A stretch of 64,000 nucleotides of DNA from contig JADJPV010000001.1 in NCBI GenBank assembly GCA_016713085.1, forward strand, positions 1,757,001-1,821,000, read 5' to 3'. This stretch comes from Chitinophagaceae bacterium (GTDB taxonomy: Bacteria; Bacteroidota; Bacteroidia; Chitinophagales; Chitinophagaceae). Shown here one piece after another: positions 16,809 through 24,066 of the stretch. Numbering within the stretch: the stretch's first letter is position 1; each line of letters opens with the position of its first letter. The notes under the pieces were generated by a model. That model did no database searches. It saw only the letters and a program-made list of their open reading frames with translations, and was not told the DNA's origin. Made by a program: the position numbers and the translations under genes.

Positions 16809-17186
16809 TCAGAGTTTTAAAATAAATGGTAAGATGAGATTTGCCATAATAAAGCCACCAGCCATAAAACAAATGGTTGCCACCAACGAAGGCCATTGCA
16901 GGTTGGATAAACCCATAATCGAATGACCACTCGTGCATCCGCCGGCATAGCGTGTTCCAAAACCAACAAGGAATCCGCCGCCAACCATCAGGAGCAATCC
17001 TTTTACTGAGAATAGTACTTCCCAATTAAATAGTTGTGCAGGAACCATTCCGTTAAAATCAGTAATACAATATTGATTCAGTTCGGTAACAAGCCCTGGA
17101 TTAACTGCAACAGGGTTGGGGTTTTGCAAAAGCCATGCTGCAATAAAGCCACCCAGCATAATTCCTCCAACAAAAAGAGATTCCAG
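16809..17186 (-). CDS. YeeE/YedE family membrane protein, C-terminal part after frameshift
   Basis: This is the larger part of the first YeeE/YedE protein, starting at FVGGIMLGGFIAAWLLQ and containing the conserved motif GGGFLVGFGTRYAGGCTSGH, with the sulfur-relay cysteine in the YAGGCTSGHSI signature, and the last helix (VATICFMAGGFIMANLILPF). No start codon gives a sensible N-terminus in this frame. The N-terminal helix lies in the overlapping frame ending at 17078. A single extra base in the A5 run at 17172-17176 would fuse them as WNLFFVGGIM. Assembly error or a recent mutation are both possible. Confidence 0.75.
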   Translation of the reverse strand: MESLFVGGIMLGGFIAAWLLQNPNPVAVNPGLVTELNQYCITDFNGMVPAQLFNWEVLFSVKGLLLMVGGGFLVGFGTRYAGGCTSGHSIMGLSNLQWPSLVATICFMAGGFIMANLILPFILKL

Positions 17187-17377
17187 GCTTCTTTTTTCCA
17201 GTCGTAGCTGAAGTAAGGGATTTTGGTTGGTAAACAGGCAGCACAAATATGCCGCAGTGAGGATGAGATGCCGAAGGTTTTGTTGCCAATCAGCAGAAGA
17301 GCCGGCACAGTTAACCCAATCAATGGCCCGGCAACATACCAGGGCCAGGGATTCCTGAGCAATTCAAATAAGTTCAT
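17078..17377 (-). CDS. YeeE/YedE family membrane protein, N-terminal part before frameshift
   Basis: This frame encodes the start of the YeeE/YedE protein: MNLFELLRNPWPWYVAGPLI, the helix GLTVPALLLIGN, and the family signature FGISSSLRHICAACLP with conserved cysteines, then YFSYDWKKEAWNLF. After about residue 67 the frame is meaningless (LEELCWVALLQ). The authentic continuation is in the frame ending at 16809. Together they give a normal protein of about 189 residues. A hairpin at 17382-17420 precedes it. Confidence 0.75.
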   Translation of the reverse strand: MNLFELLRNPWPWYVAGPLIGLTVPALLLIGNKTFGISSSLRHICAACLPTKIPYFSYDWKKEAWNLFLLEELCWVALLQHGFCKTPTLLQLIQGLLPN

Positions 17378-17381
17378 AAAA

Positions 17382-17420
17382 ACTAAGTTCTGTTTTTTTT
17401 AGCAAAAAACAGAACTCAGT
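17382..17420. terminator. A/T-rich hairpin between DUF6132 and YeeE genes
   Basis: AGTTCTGTTTTTT pairs perfectly with AAAAAACAGAACT around a 5-nt loop. It could end transcription or stabilise RNA between two co-directional minus-strand genes. There is no strong T run outside the stem, so its role is uncertain. Confidence 0.45.
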
Positions 17421-17443
17421 TAATTGATCGAATAGGTTTTTCT

Positions 17444-17659
17444 TTATTTATTTGTTTCTGTTGTTTCTTCTTTTGAGGACTTAAACATCTGGTTCAACAG
17501 CATACCCATGAAAGCAAAATAAATAACGCTTCTTACCGGGCTGGAAGTGATTAAACAAGTTCCATCGCAGCCAAAATACTTCCAGTAAAAATAGCCGGAT
17601 ATTCCACCAACAACCAAACCGGGTACATACCAGATCCAGTTATTATACCACTTCTTCAT
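17444..17659 (-). CDS. DUF6132 family small membrane protein
   Basis: A 71-residue membrane protein with two helices (YVPGLVVGGISGYFYWKYF and SVIYFAFMGMLLNQMF) joined by the loop GCDGTCLITSSP, which carries two cysteines. This is the DUF6132 layout, often encoded beside rhodaneses and YeeE genes in Bacteroidota. The two loop cysteines face one side of the membrane and could handle sulfane sulfur. It overlaps the preceding gene by 17 bp, so the two are translationally linked. Confidence 0.75.
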   Translation of the reverse strand: MKKWYNNWIWYVPGLVVGGISGYFYWKYFGCDGTCLITSSPVRSVIYFAFMGMLLNQMFKSSKEETTETNK

Positions 17660-17882
17660 ATTCTATTGGTTTAGTTGATTCCTGATTTTTTGACTGTGAT
17701 TTTGCAGGTACTGCACAACCACCAACACCGCAGCAACCCATATTAAATACAGCTTGCACAAGCAGAAGACCACCCATCATCCACAGTACATTATTGTGAT
17801 ATAGAATTCCCTGTACCAGGGCTGCAATTCCTACTACCAATCTGAAAACTCTTACCCAGTTCCAACCTTTGAGTAAATCCAT
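17643..17882 (-). CDS. small cysteine-rich membrane protein
   Basis: A 79-residue protein with two predicted helices (VFRLVVGIAALVQGILY and LWMMGGLLLVQAVFNMG) followed by MGCCGVGGCAVPAKS, a three-cysteine cluster, and a charged tail. The helices resemble the DUF2892/YgaP-type membrane domain that is fused to rhodanese in other bacteria. Here the rhodanese is a separate gene 2 bp upstream. The CC-x3-C cluster at the membrane surface may accept persulfide sulfur or bind metal. No direct family assignment is certain. Confidence 0.65.
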   Translation of the reverse strand: MDLLKGWNWVRVFRLVVGIAALVQGILYHNNVLWMMGGLLLVQAVFNMGCCGVGGCAVPAKSQSKNQESTKPIEYEEVV

Positions 17883-17884
17883 TC

Positions 17885-18193
17885 TTAAGAAATTTTATTT
17901 TGCAGGCCGCCCCATGAACCGCCATTGTATGCTTCAACTCCTGCCTGTTTTAAAATACTTGCGGCAGAGCTGCTTCTCATACCGCTTGCACAGCAGGTAA
18001 TAACCGGCTTCCCTTTTTTCTTCAGGTCATTTACTTTCTGCCCAATTATATTAACAGGAATATTTAATGACCCTTTTATGTGGCCACCTTTATACTCCTG
18101 GGGAGTTCTTACATCTACAACTACTGCTCCATCGGCAACCAATGCTTTATAATCTGTGCCAGGTCCAAACAATTTTTTAATAAAACTCAACAT
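17885..18193 (-). CDS. single-domain rhodanese-like sulfurtransferase
   Basis: A 102-residue rhodanese-like protein. The fold markers VVDVRTPQEYKGGHIKGSLN at about residues 24-43 and the active-site loop CCASGMRSS at about 70-78 are intact. The second cysteine of the pair is the expected persulfide-forming residue. There is no signal peptide. Two base pairs separate it from the Cys-rich membrane protein, suggesting a split version of YgaP. It would move sulfane sulfur between thiols in the island. Confidence 0.88.
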   Translation of the reverse strand: MLSFIKKLFGPGTDYKALVADGAVVVDVRTPQEYKGGHIKGSLNIPVNIIGQKVNDLKKKGKPVITCCASGMRSSSAASILKQAGVEAYNGGSWGGLQNKIS

Positions 18194-18201
18194 GATTCAT
18201 T

Positions 18202-18480
18202 TTAGTTTTTAAGATTCATAATAGAATAAATTCCGCCTGCATCATAAATATTTTCAATGCCAACCTGCTTCAGGTAAGACGCTGCGCTGTTACTTCTTGC
18301 GCCAGACATACAGTACACAACGATTGGGTTTTTAATCTGTTTCAACTCATCTACTTTCTGAGTAATTACATTCAACGGAATGTTTTTTGCTCCGGGAAAA
18401 TGTCCTGATTGAAATTCACCTTCTGAACGAACGTCAATAATTGTTGTTTGGGGATTGTTTACGATTTCTTTTAGTGTCAT
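18202..18480 (-). CDS. single-domain rhodanese-like sulfurtransferase
   Basis: A 92-residue rhodanese-like protein with TIIDVRSEGEFQSGHFPGAK at about residues 13-32 and the active-site loop VVYCMSGARSNSAA at about 53-66, so the catalytic cysteine is present. It is a paralogue of the adjacent rhodanese (8-bp gap) but with a different loop (CMSGARS versus CASGMRS), which suggests different partners. It is probably the first gene of the leftward rhodanese-DUF6132-YeeE unit. The 128 bp before it contain no clear operator. Confidence 0.88.
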   Translation of the reverse strand: MTLKEIVNNPQTTIIDVRSEGEFQSGHFPGAKNIPLNVITQKVDELKQIKNPIVVYCMSGARSNSAASYLKQVGIENIYDAGGIYSIMNLKN

Positions 18481-18608
18481 TTTTTTAATTTAAGTATTGT
18501 TATAAAATTTTCAGATATTTTTCTCAGAACACCTGTTCAGATTTATTGAAAGAAAGGAGACTTAGATTCTGAATAAGTCTCCTTTTATTTTGCCTTAAAC
18601 TTTGCTGC

Positions 18609-20027
18609 TTATAAAAGTGTGGTGGGACAAACGTAATCAGTTACTTTAAACTTACCTGTTTGTTTCAGCTCTTTAAAACCACCTCTTACATCAATCAGGT
18701 TGTCGTATCCACGGGCTTTGAGAATTGAAGCAAAAACCATGGAGCGGTAACCGCCTGCACAATGCACATAGTAGGTTTTATTTTTATCCACCTTCAGCAT
18801 GCTTTCATTAATATAATCCAGGCTTGCATTTTCTGCATCAACTAAATGTTCGCTGTTATACTCGCTTTTCTTACGCACATCCAGGATATTTGTTGCGGGA
18901 TCTTTTGCAAGAATGCCGACAAGTTCATCGGCAGATACCCGTTGAATGCTATCAATTTCTTTTCCTGCATTTTGCCAGGCATTAAAACCTCCTTTGATGT
19001 ATCCAATTGAATGATCATAACCAACACGGGCAAGTCTTGTTACCACTTCTTCTTCACGTCCTTCGTCTGTTACCAGCAGAATTTCCTGTTTTACGTCAGG
19101 GATCATTGCACCAACCCAGGGAGCAAAATTGCCATCGATACCAATATTAATAGAGTTGGGAATAAAACCTTTTGAGAAAACTTCTGCATCTCTTGTATCT
19201 AAGATCAACGCACCTGTTTCATTTGCTGCAGTTTCAAATGCTTCCGGGCTCAAAGCCTGTGTACCACGTTTCAGCACATCATCAATACTGTCGTAACCCT
19301 GGATGTTCATCAGCACATTCAACGGGAAATATTGTGGAGGAGGAGTTAATCCTGTGAGCACTTCTTTCATGAAAGCTTCTTTCGTCATTGGTTGCAACGC
19401 ATAGTTGGTTGCCTTCTGATGACCCAGTGTGTCGGAAGTTTCTTTGCTCATATTCTTGCCGCATGCACTGCCTGCACCGTGTGCAGGGTAAACAATAATA
19501 TCATCAGCCAAAGGCATGATCTTATTATGAAGTGAATCATATAAATGAGCTGCCAGTTTATCCTGTGTTAATTCTGCAATTACTTTCTGCGCAAGATCAG
19601 GACGGCCAACATCGCCGATAAATAATGTATCACCTGAAAAGAGAGCAACATCTTTTCCGTTCTCATCCTTCAGCAAATAACAGGTTGATTCCATTGTATG
19701 ACCGGGAGTGTGAAGGATCTTAAAACTGATCTTACCCACTTTAATTTCTTCACCATCTGCTGCAACGTGTGCATCAAAATTTGGTTTGGCTGTTGGGCCA
19801 TATACAATTGTTGCCCCTGTTTGTTTTGCTAAATCAAGATGACCGCTTACAAAATCAGCATGAAAATGTGTTTCAAATACATACTTGATTTTAGCATTGC
19901 TGTTCATTGCTTTCTGCATGTATGGTTTTACTTCACGCAACGGATCAATCACCACAGCTTCACCTTCACTTTCGATGTAGTAAGCACCCTGTGCCAAACA
20001 ACCGGTATAGATCTGTTCTATCTTCAT
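18609..20027 (-). CDS. persulfide dioxygenase-like MBL protein with two rhodanese domains
   Basis: A 472-residue three-domain protein resembling CstB-type persulfide dioxygenase/sulfurtransferases. The metallo-beta-lactamase domain (about 1-240) has THFHADFVSGH, GHTMESTCY, SGDTLFIGDVGRPDLAQ and YPAHGAGSACG, matching ETHE1-like non-heme iron enzymes that oxidise persulfide to sulfite. Rhodanese domain 1 (about 255-355) lacks the catalytic cysteine (its loop reads VTDEGREEE). Domain 2 (about 365-460) keeps it in YVHCAGGYRSM. The ATG at 20027 starts MKIEQIYTGCL. A Crp/Fnr-type palindrome lies 64 bp upstream. The sulfite formed could leave through the TauE/SafE protein encoded at 21430. Confidence 0.9.
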   Translation of the reverse strand: MKIEQIYTGCLAQGAYYIESEGEAVVIDPLREVKPYMQKAMNSNAKIKYVFETHFHADFVSGHLDLAKQTGATIVYGPTAKPNFDAHVAADGEEIKVGKISFKILHTPGHTMESTCYLLKDENGKDVALFSGDTLFIGDVGRPDLAQKVIAELTQDKLAAHLYDSLHNKIMPLADDIIVYPAHGAGSACGKNMSKETSDTLGHQKATNYALQPMTKEAFMKEVLTGLTPPPQYFPLNVLMNIQGYDSIDDVLKRGTQALSPEAFETAANETGALILDTRDAEVFSKGFIPNSINIGIDGNFAPWVGAMIPDVKQEILLVTDEGREEEVVTRLARVGYDHSIGYIKGGFNAWQNAGKEIDSIQRVSADELVGILAKDPATNILDVRKKSEYNSEHLVDAENASLDYINESMLKVDKNKTYYVHCAGGYRSMVFASILKARGYDNLIDVRGGFKELKQTGKFKVTDYVCPTTLL

Positions 20028-20090
20028 ATTGATGTTTATTTTTAGTATTAATTGATTCAGCAAATTTGCAACTTCTGCAAGCCGTGAACT

Positions 20091-20106
20091 ATGACTTTAG
20101 TCACAT
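20091..20106. promoter_or_regulatory. Crp/Fnr-type operator, site 3
   Basis: ATGACTTTAGTCACAT, with half sites TGAC/GTCA around TTTA. It lies 64-79 bp upstream of the persulfide dioxygenase-like gene and matches the GTGACTTTAATCAC core at 11 of 14 positions. It sits in the 117-bp gap between that gene and the upstream SQR gene, which implies a separate promoter. Confidence 0.55.
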
Positions 20107-20144
20107 TGAAAAACTGGTTTTGTTAAATTGTTTTTTACCTGTGT

Positions 20145-21341
20145 TTATGCCTTGCCCGTTAAAATTTTATTCCAGTACAGCCAGGGTAATCCTCTTTTCT
20201 TTAACTGGTACATACTCCATCTTTCTTTACTCTGATCGAATGGAAAGGTTTCCATTGGCTGATTGTTATAATCAAACTCAGCTAAAACCAATTTGCCGTA
20301 ACCGGTAAGCAAAGGGCAGGAAGTATAACCTGTATAACTCGAAGTCATCGGTTCTTTTTTAACAGCCGACAACAGGTTTGCCACCAGCACCGGAGCCTGT
20401 TTGCGGATGGCAGCACCCGTTTTTGAAGTAGGAAGCCCTGACGCATCGCCAAGTGAAAAAACATTCTGATATTTTACATGCTGAAGTGTGTTCGCATTTA
20501 CATCAACCCAACCTGCTGCATTTGCAAGCGGACTGTTCATTACAAAATCAGGAGCACTTTGCGGTGGGGTAACATGAATCATATCATAATCAACCCATGT
20601 TTCCACATCTTTATTTGTTTCTCCAAAGCCCACAAACCTTGCACGTTTGTTTACTGCATCTATCTCTTCGAGCCGCTCCATGAAATTCAGTTTAATGCTG
20701 CCTCTTTCAACAACTTTTAAGAGTGTGTTTTCATATACAGGTACTGCAAACAATTTTGCTGCACCGCTCCAGTATTGTATGTTGCATTTATCTAAGATGC
20801 CCTGTTTGCGAAAATAATCTGCAGCCATATACATGATCTTGTGTGGGGCACCTCCGCATTTTACGGGCGTATGCGGATTATGAAAGATAGCTTTGCCGCC
20901 TTTAAAATTTTTGATACACTCCCATGTATAAGGAGCGGTTGCAAAACTGTAATTACTGCAAACGCCGTTTTTCCCAATTGCTTCTTTCAGTCCTTTTATT
21001 GCACCCCAGTTTAATTGAATGCCGGGAGCAACAACCAGGAAATCATACGTAAGATTTTCTCCATTATCTATCTGTACAGTATTGCTGTCGGGTAAGAGTG
21101 TAACAACTTTTTGCTTTATCCATCTAACGCCTTTTGGCATTACATCGGCTTCATTCCGCTCAGTATCTTTTATGTCAAAAGCTCCGCTTCCAACAAGAGT
21201 CCAGGCTGGCTGATAGTAATGTTTGTCTGCAGGATCAATAACAGCAATGTCAAGTGATTTGTTTTTGCGCAGTAATTGTGCGGCTACCGAAATACCGGCG
21301 TTACCTCCGCCGATAATAATAATTTGATGTTTAGATGGCAT
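20145..21341 (-). CDS. type II-like sulfide:quinone oxidoreductase
   Basis: A 398-residue FAD enzyme most like type II SQR (the mitochondrial SQOR branch). It has the N-terminal fold IIIIGGGNAGISVAAQLL, then HYYQPAWTLVGSGAF. The two catalytic cysteines are in TPVKCGGAPHKIMYMA at about residue 161 and GYTSCPLLTGYGK at about 344, and NVFSLGDASGLPTSKTGAA closes the FAD site. The C-terminal KKRGLPWLYWNKIL is the usual membrane-docking helix. It would oxidise sulfide to persulfide and reduce menaquinone. It is clearly different from the SQR-like protein at 11677. A degenerate Crp/Fnr-type site lies about 50 bp upstream. Confidence 0.92.
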   Translation of the reverse strand: MPSKHQIIIIGGGNAGISVAAQLLRKNKSLDIAVIDPADKHYYQPAWTLVGSGAFDIKDTERNEADVMPKGVRWIKQKVVTLLPDSNTVQIDNGENLTYDFLVVAPGIQLNWGAIKGLKEAIGKNGVCSNYSFATAPYTWECIKNFKGGKAIFHNPHTPVKCGGAPHKIMYMAADYFRKQGILDKCNIQYWSGAAKLFAVPVYENTLLKVVERGSIKLNFMERLEEIDAVNKRARFVGFGETNKDVETWVDYDMIHVTPPQSAPDFVMNSPLANAAGWVDVNANTLQHVKYQNVFSLGDASGLPTSKTGAAIRKQAPVLVANLLSAVKKEPMTSSYTGYTSCPLLTGYGKLVLAEFDYNNQPMETFPFDQSKERWSMYQLKKRGLPWLYWNKILTGKA

Positions 21342-21390
21342 GGCATATTGTTTTGAAGAGGGAAAATAGATTTGTTTCCACTTGCCCGGA

Positions 21391-21404
21391 GTAACTTATA
21401 TCAC
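21391..21404. promoter_or_regulatory. possible Crp/Fnr-type operator, site 4
   Basis: GTAACTTATATCAC, a degenerate GTGA-N6-TCAC palindrome with one half intact. It lies 50 bp upstream of the type II SQR start on the minus strand. It is weaker than sites 1-3, and its placement before a sulfur gene is the main support. Confidence 0.4.
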
Positions 21405-21429
21405 AGAGGGCTAATCTTCAACCAATATT

Positions 21430-22227
21430 TTAATGAAAGAACAATTCTTTAACAAGTATAAATACAGCCATAGCAATTACAAAGCCGGCAAATATTTTTT
21501 TCAACAGTCTATTGTCGATTTTTTTGGAGAAATAAGTTCCTGCAATAACCCCAACAATTGCTAACGCAGTGGTCAGCAGAAGTAAATTCCAGTTAAAGGA
21601 AAATTGTTTGATGCTGAATAAAAACCCAAAGATGGAATTGATAGCGATAATTTGTAAGGATGTGCCGATAGCTTTTTTCATCGACAGATGCAGGATGAGC
21701 ACCAGTGCCGGTATAATCATAAACCCGCCGCCTGCACCCAATAAACCGGTGATGAAGCCAACAAGCAAACCGGGGATAAGGAGTGAAAGCGATTTGTATT
21801 GCTGCACTTCTTCTTCCTCAGCTTCCGTTTCTTTTTTCGGGCTGACCATAAAAAAAGAAGCAACGAGCATCAGCACAGCAAACACAATCATTAAAAAACT
21901 TCCCCGCTGCACCGCATAGCCGGAGATATGGAACACAGTTTCAGGAATGATGGGCAATACAAAATGCCGTGCAATGAAAATGGAGAAGATAGATGGTATT
22001 CCAAACAGGGATACGGCTCTGAAGTCAACCTGTTTGTACATGTATGATTTAATACCGCCGACAAAACTGGTTGCACCAACAATGAACAGTGAGTAGCCTG
22101 TTGCAAGTACAGGTTCAACATTAAAAAGGTAAACCAATACAGGTACGGTTAGGATGGAGCCACCGCCACCGGTAAGACCCAATGAAAGACCAATTAAAAT
22201 GGATGCGATATAACCAACTATTTCCAT
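21430..22227 (-). CDS. TauE/SafE family sulfite exporter-like membrane protein
   Basis: A 265-residue TauE/SafE family membrane protein with about eight helices in two repeats. The duplicated family motif is visible as SLGLTGGGGSILTVPVLVYL at about residues 15-34 and GLLGAGGGFMIIPALVLIL at about 160-178. A charged cytoplasmic loop (SPKKETEAEEEEVQQ) joins the halves. Family members export sulfite or sulfoacetate, or import related anions. Between the Crp/Fnr gene (60 bp) and the SQR gene (88 bp), it is the natural exit for sulfite made by the persulfide dioxygenase-like protein. Confidence 0.88.
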   Translation of the reverse strand: MEIVGYIASILIGLSLGLTGGGGSILTVPVLVYLFNVEPVLATGYSLFIVGATSFVGGIKSYMYKQVDFRAVSLFGIPSIFSIFIARHFVLPIIPETVFHISGYAVQRGSFLMIVFAVLMLVASFFMVSPKKETEAEEEEVQQYKSLSLLIPGLLVGFITGLLGAGGGFMIIPALVLILHLSMKKAIGTSLQIIAINSIFGFLFSIKQFSFNWNLLLLTTALAIVGVIAGTYFSKKIDNRLLKKIFAGFVIAMAVFILVKELFFH

Positions 22228-22287
22228 GATTGCAAATGTGAGTCTATTTCCTGCAAGTTGGGTTATTCAGATGACAAAGCAAAGAGA

Positions 22288-22941
22288 TCAGATATTCTTC
22301 AGCTCAATAACATTGCGGTGTAAGTCCAGCATTCCCTTTTGTTCCATCTTTTTCAGCAGCCGGGATATTACTTCTCTTGATGTATTGAGTTCATGTGCAA
22401 TTTCCTGGTGGCTTATTTCGATTGTGTTTGTATGCTGTGCTTCTTTTGCCCGTTTTAAATAAAACTCCAGCCGCTCATCCATGCTTCTGAAGGCAACATT
22501 ATCAAGCGTAATAAGGAGCTCATCAAAGCGTGCACGGTAGGTTTCAATTACAAACTGGTACCAGCTTTTATATTTACTCATCCATTCACTCATGGTATCA
22601 ACCGGTACCATCATCACTTCTGTTTCATTCACTGCTTTTGCCATGATAGGGCTTGCCTCATGTTTGGCAGCACAAACCATGGAGAGTGCACAAGCTTCGC
22701 CGGGTTTGAGGTAGTACATGAGAAATTCGTTTCCGTCATCATCTTCCCGGTAAATTTTAATGAGACCGTTTAACATGAGCATGGTGCTGCGGATAAATTG
22801 CCCCTTCCGCATCATTATTTCATTGGCTTTAAAAATTTTGAATTCGCCGGTTTCTTCAATTTCATTGATGAGACCTTCTTCGAAGAGCGGATAATTGCTG
22901 CGCAGCAAATTGTCGCTTAGTTGCGTAATACTCATATACAA
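22288..22941 (-). CDS. Crp/Fnr family transcriptional regulator
   Basis: A 217-residue Crp/Fnr regulator: a cyclic-nucleotide-like beta roll (about 15-125), a dimer helix, then a winged helix. The recognition helix reads NTSREVISRLLKKM. Its RExxSR spacing fits recognition of GTGA half sites, which occur in front of the island's operons. Two cysteines, Cys84 and Cys90, sit in GEACALSMVCAAKHEA within the sensor domain. There is no Fnr N-terminal four-cysteine cluster, so a thiol or persulfide switch is more likely than an oxygen-sensing Fe-S cluster. It is the proposed master regulator of the neighbouring sulfur genes. Confidence 0.9.
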   Translation of the reverse strand: MYMSITQLSDNLLRSNYPLFEEGLINEIEETGEFKIFKANEIMMRKGQFIRSTMLMLNGLIKIYREDDDGNEFLMYYLKPGEACALSMVCAAKHEASPIMAKAVNETEVMMVPVDTMSEWMSKYKSWYQFVIETYRARFDELLITLDNVAFRSMDERLEFYLKRAKEAQHTNTIEISHQEIAHELNTSREVISRLLKKMEQKGMLDLHRNVIELKNI

Positions 22942-22969
22942 ATGTTGAACTTTATTTTGGTTTTAAAAA

Positions 22970-23016
22970 GTTCCCTTTGAGAGGGGATTTAGGGGTGGGT
23001 TTCAAAGAGGCCCCTT
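22970..23016. repeat. G-rich interspersed repeat-like element
   Basis: A G-rich stretch (CCCTTTGAGAGGGG, then ATTTAGGGGTGGGT, then TTCAAAGAGG) between the divergent Crp/Fnr and rnhB genes. Its style matches the GGGGTGGG-type palindromic repeats scattered in Bacteroidota genomes. CTTTGA and TCAAAG can pair. It differs sharply in composition from the flanking A/T-rich DNA. Confidence 0.45.
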
Positions 23017-23030
23017 ATTTTTGATGTTAA

Positions 23031-23639
23031 ATGTCATTACTTTCATTTTACCAGGATGAGTTAACCGAAGCCGGCTGTGATGAAGCGGGCAGGGGTTGTT
23101 ATGCCGGACCAGTCTATGCAGCAGCTGTGATATTACCAAAAGACTTTTATCATCCGTTGCTCAACGATTCCAAGCAGGTAAAAGAAAAAGACAGGGATAG
23201 TTTGCGGCTGATCATTGAACAGGAAGCCTTAAGCTTTGCTGTAGCAAAAGTGGAAGCAGCAGAAATTGACCGGATCAATATACTTAAAGCATCGTTCAAA
23301 GCCATGCACCTTGCATTGGATGAACTCAAACAAAAACCTCAATTGTTATTGATTGACGGTAACCGCTTCATTAAATACAAACGGACTCCACATAAATGCT
23401 TTGTAAAAGGCGATGGACGCTTTGCCTCCATTGCCGCCGCCAGCATTTTAGCCAAAACTTACAGGGATGAATACATGCTGAACCTGCACAAAGACTTTCC
23501 GCAGTACAACTGGGAACGGAATAAAGGTTACGGAACAGCTGAGCACCGCAAGGCCATTGAAGAGTTTGGTTTATGTGTACACCACCGCATGTCGTTCAAT
23601 ATTCAGCCAAATCAGGAAGAAGAGCTTTTTCAGCAGTAG
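23031..23639 (+). CDS. rnhB: ribonuclease HII
   Basis: A 202-residue RNase HII that nicks the RNA strand of RNA-DNA hybrids and starts ribonucleotide excision. The catalytic signature EAGCDEAGRGCYAGPVYAAA holds the DE pair at about residues 18-19. LLIDGNRF at about 104 carries the next acidic residue, and the SIAAASILAKTYRDEYM segment holds the fourth site. The length is normal for the family. It is monocistronic and divergent from the Crp/Fnr gene. Confidence 0.96.
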   Translation: MSLLSFYQDELTEAGCDEAGRGCYAGPVYAAAVILPKDFYHPLLNDSKQVKEKDRDSLRLIIEQEALSFAVAKVEAAEIDRINILKASFKAMHLALDELKQKPQLLLIDGNRFIKYKRTPHKCFVKGDGRFASIAAASILAKTYRDEYMLNLHKDFPQYNWERNKGYGTAEHRKAIEEFGLCVHHRMSFNIQPNQEEELFQQ

Positions 23640-23708
23640 TTTAAACTTTTGCTTTAGTGCTCCGTCATAGATTGGATTATTAACAGCAAAAAAACTAAAC
23701 ATTTACAC

Positions 23709-24014
23709 ATGAAAACTAAATTATTACTCCTGTTCATCCTCCTCTTTGCAGGCATTAGTATAACTGCATCAGCACAGGTAAAACAGACAAGAAAACATCA
23801 TGCTTACGGGCATCATCTTCGCCAGGGAAAAATAACCAAGGGTGAAGCCATTCATTTACAAAAAAAGAAGCAGCATATCCGCCGTGATATCCGCATGGCC
23901 AAACGCAACGATGGTAAAATTGGGCCAATGGAAAGAAAACATATCAGAAAGGAAATGAGGCAGTATAAAAGACAACGTCATATTGCGGTACATAATCGCA
24001 GAACAAGAGGATAA
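23709..24014 (+). CDS. hypothetical secreted basic protein
   Basis: A 101-residue protein with a signal peptide (KLLLLFILLFAGISITASAQ). The mature part is extremely basic and His/Lys/Arg-rich (KKKQHIRRDIRMAKRNDG, KHIRKEMRQYKRQRH) and predicted to be helical. Short secreted proteins of this kind are frequent in Chitinophagaceae and sometimes bind polyanions or metal, but no function is established. It ends at a strong terminator. Confidence 0.65.
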   Translation: MKTKLLLLFILLFAGISITASAQVKQTRKHHAYGHHLRQGKITKGEAIHLQKKKQHIRRDIRMAKRNDGKIGPMERKHIRKEMRQYKRQRHIAVHNRRTRG

Positions 24015-24035
24015 CATTCTTTTTCGCAACATACA

Positions 24036-24066
24036 TAACGCTCCGGTTTTTCCGGGGCGTTTTTTA
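24036..24066. terminator. intrinsic terminator between convergent genes
   Basis: AACGCTCCGG, a TTTT loop and CCGGGGCGTT (with one G-T pair) are followed by a T run. It ends the basic secreted protein gene. On the other strand it abuts the end of the TsaC-like gene. Confidence 0.85.
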
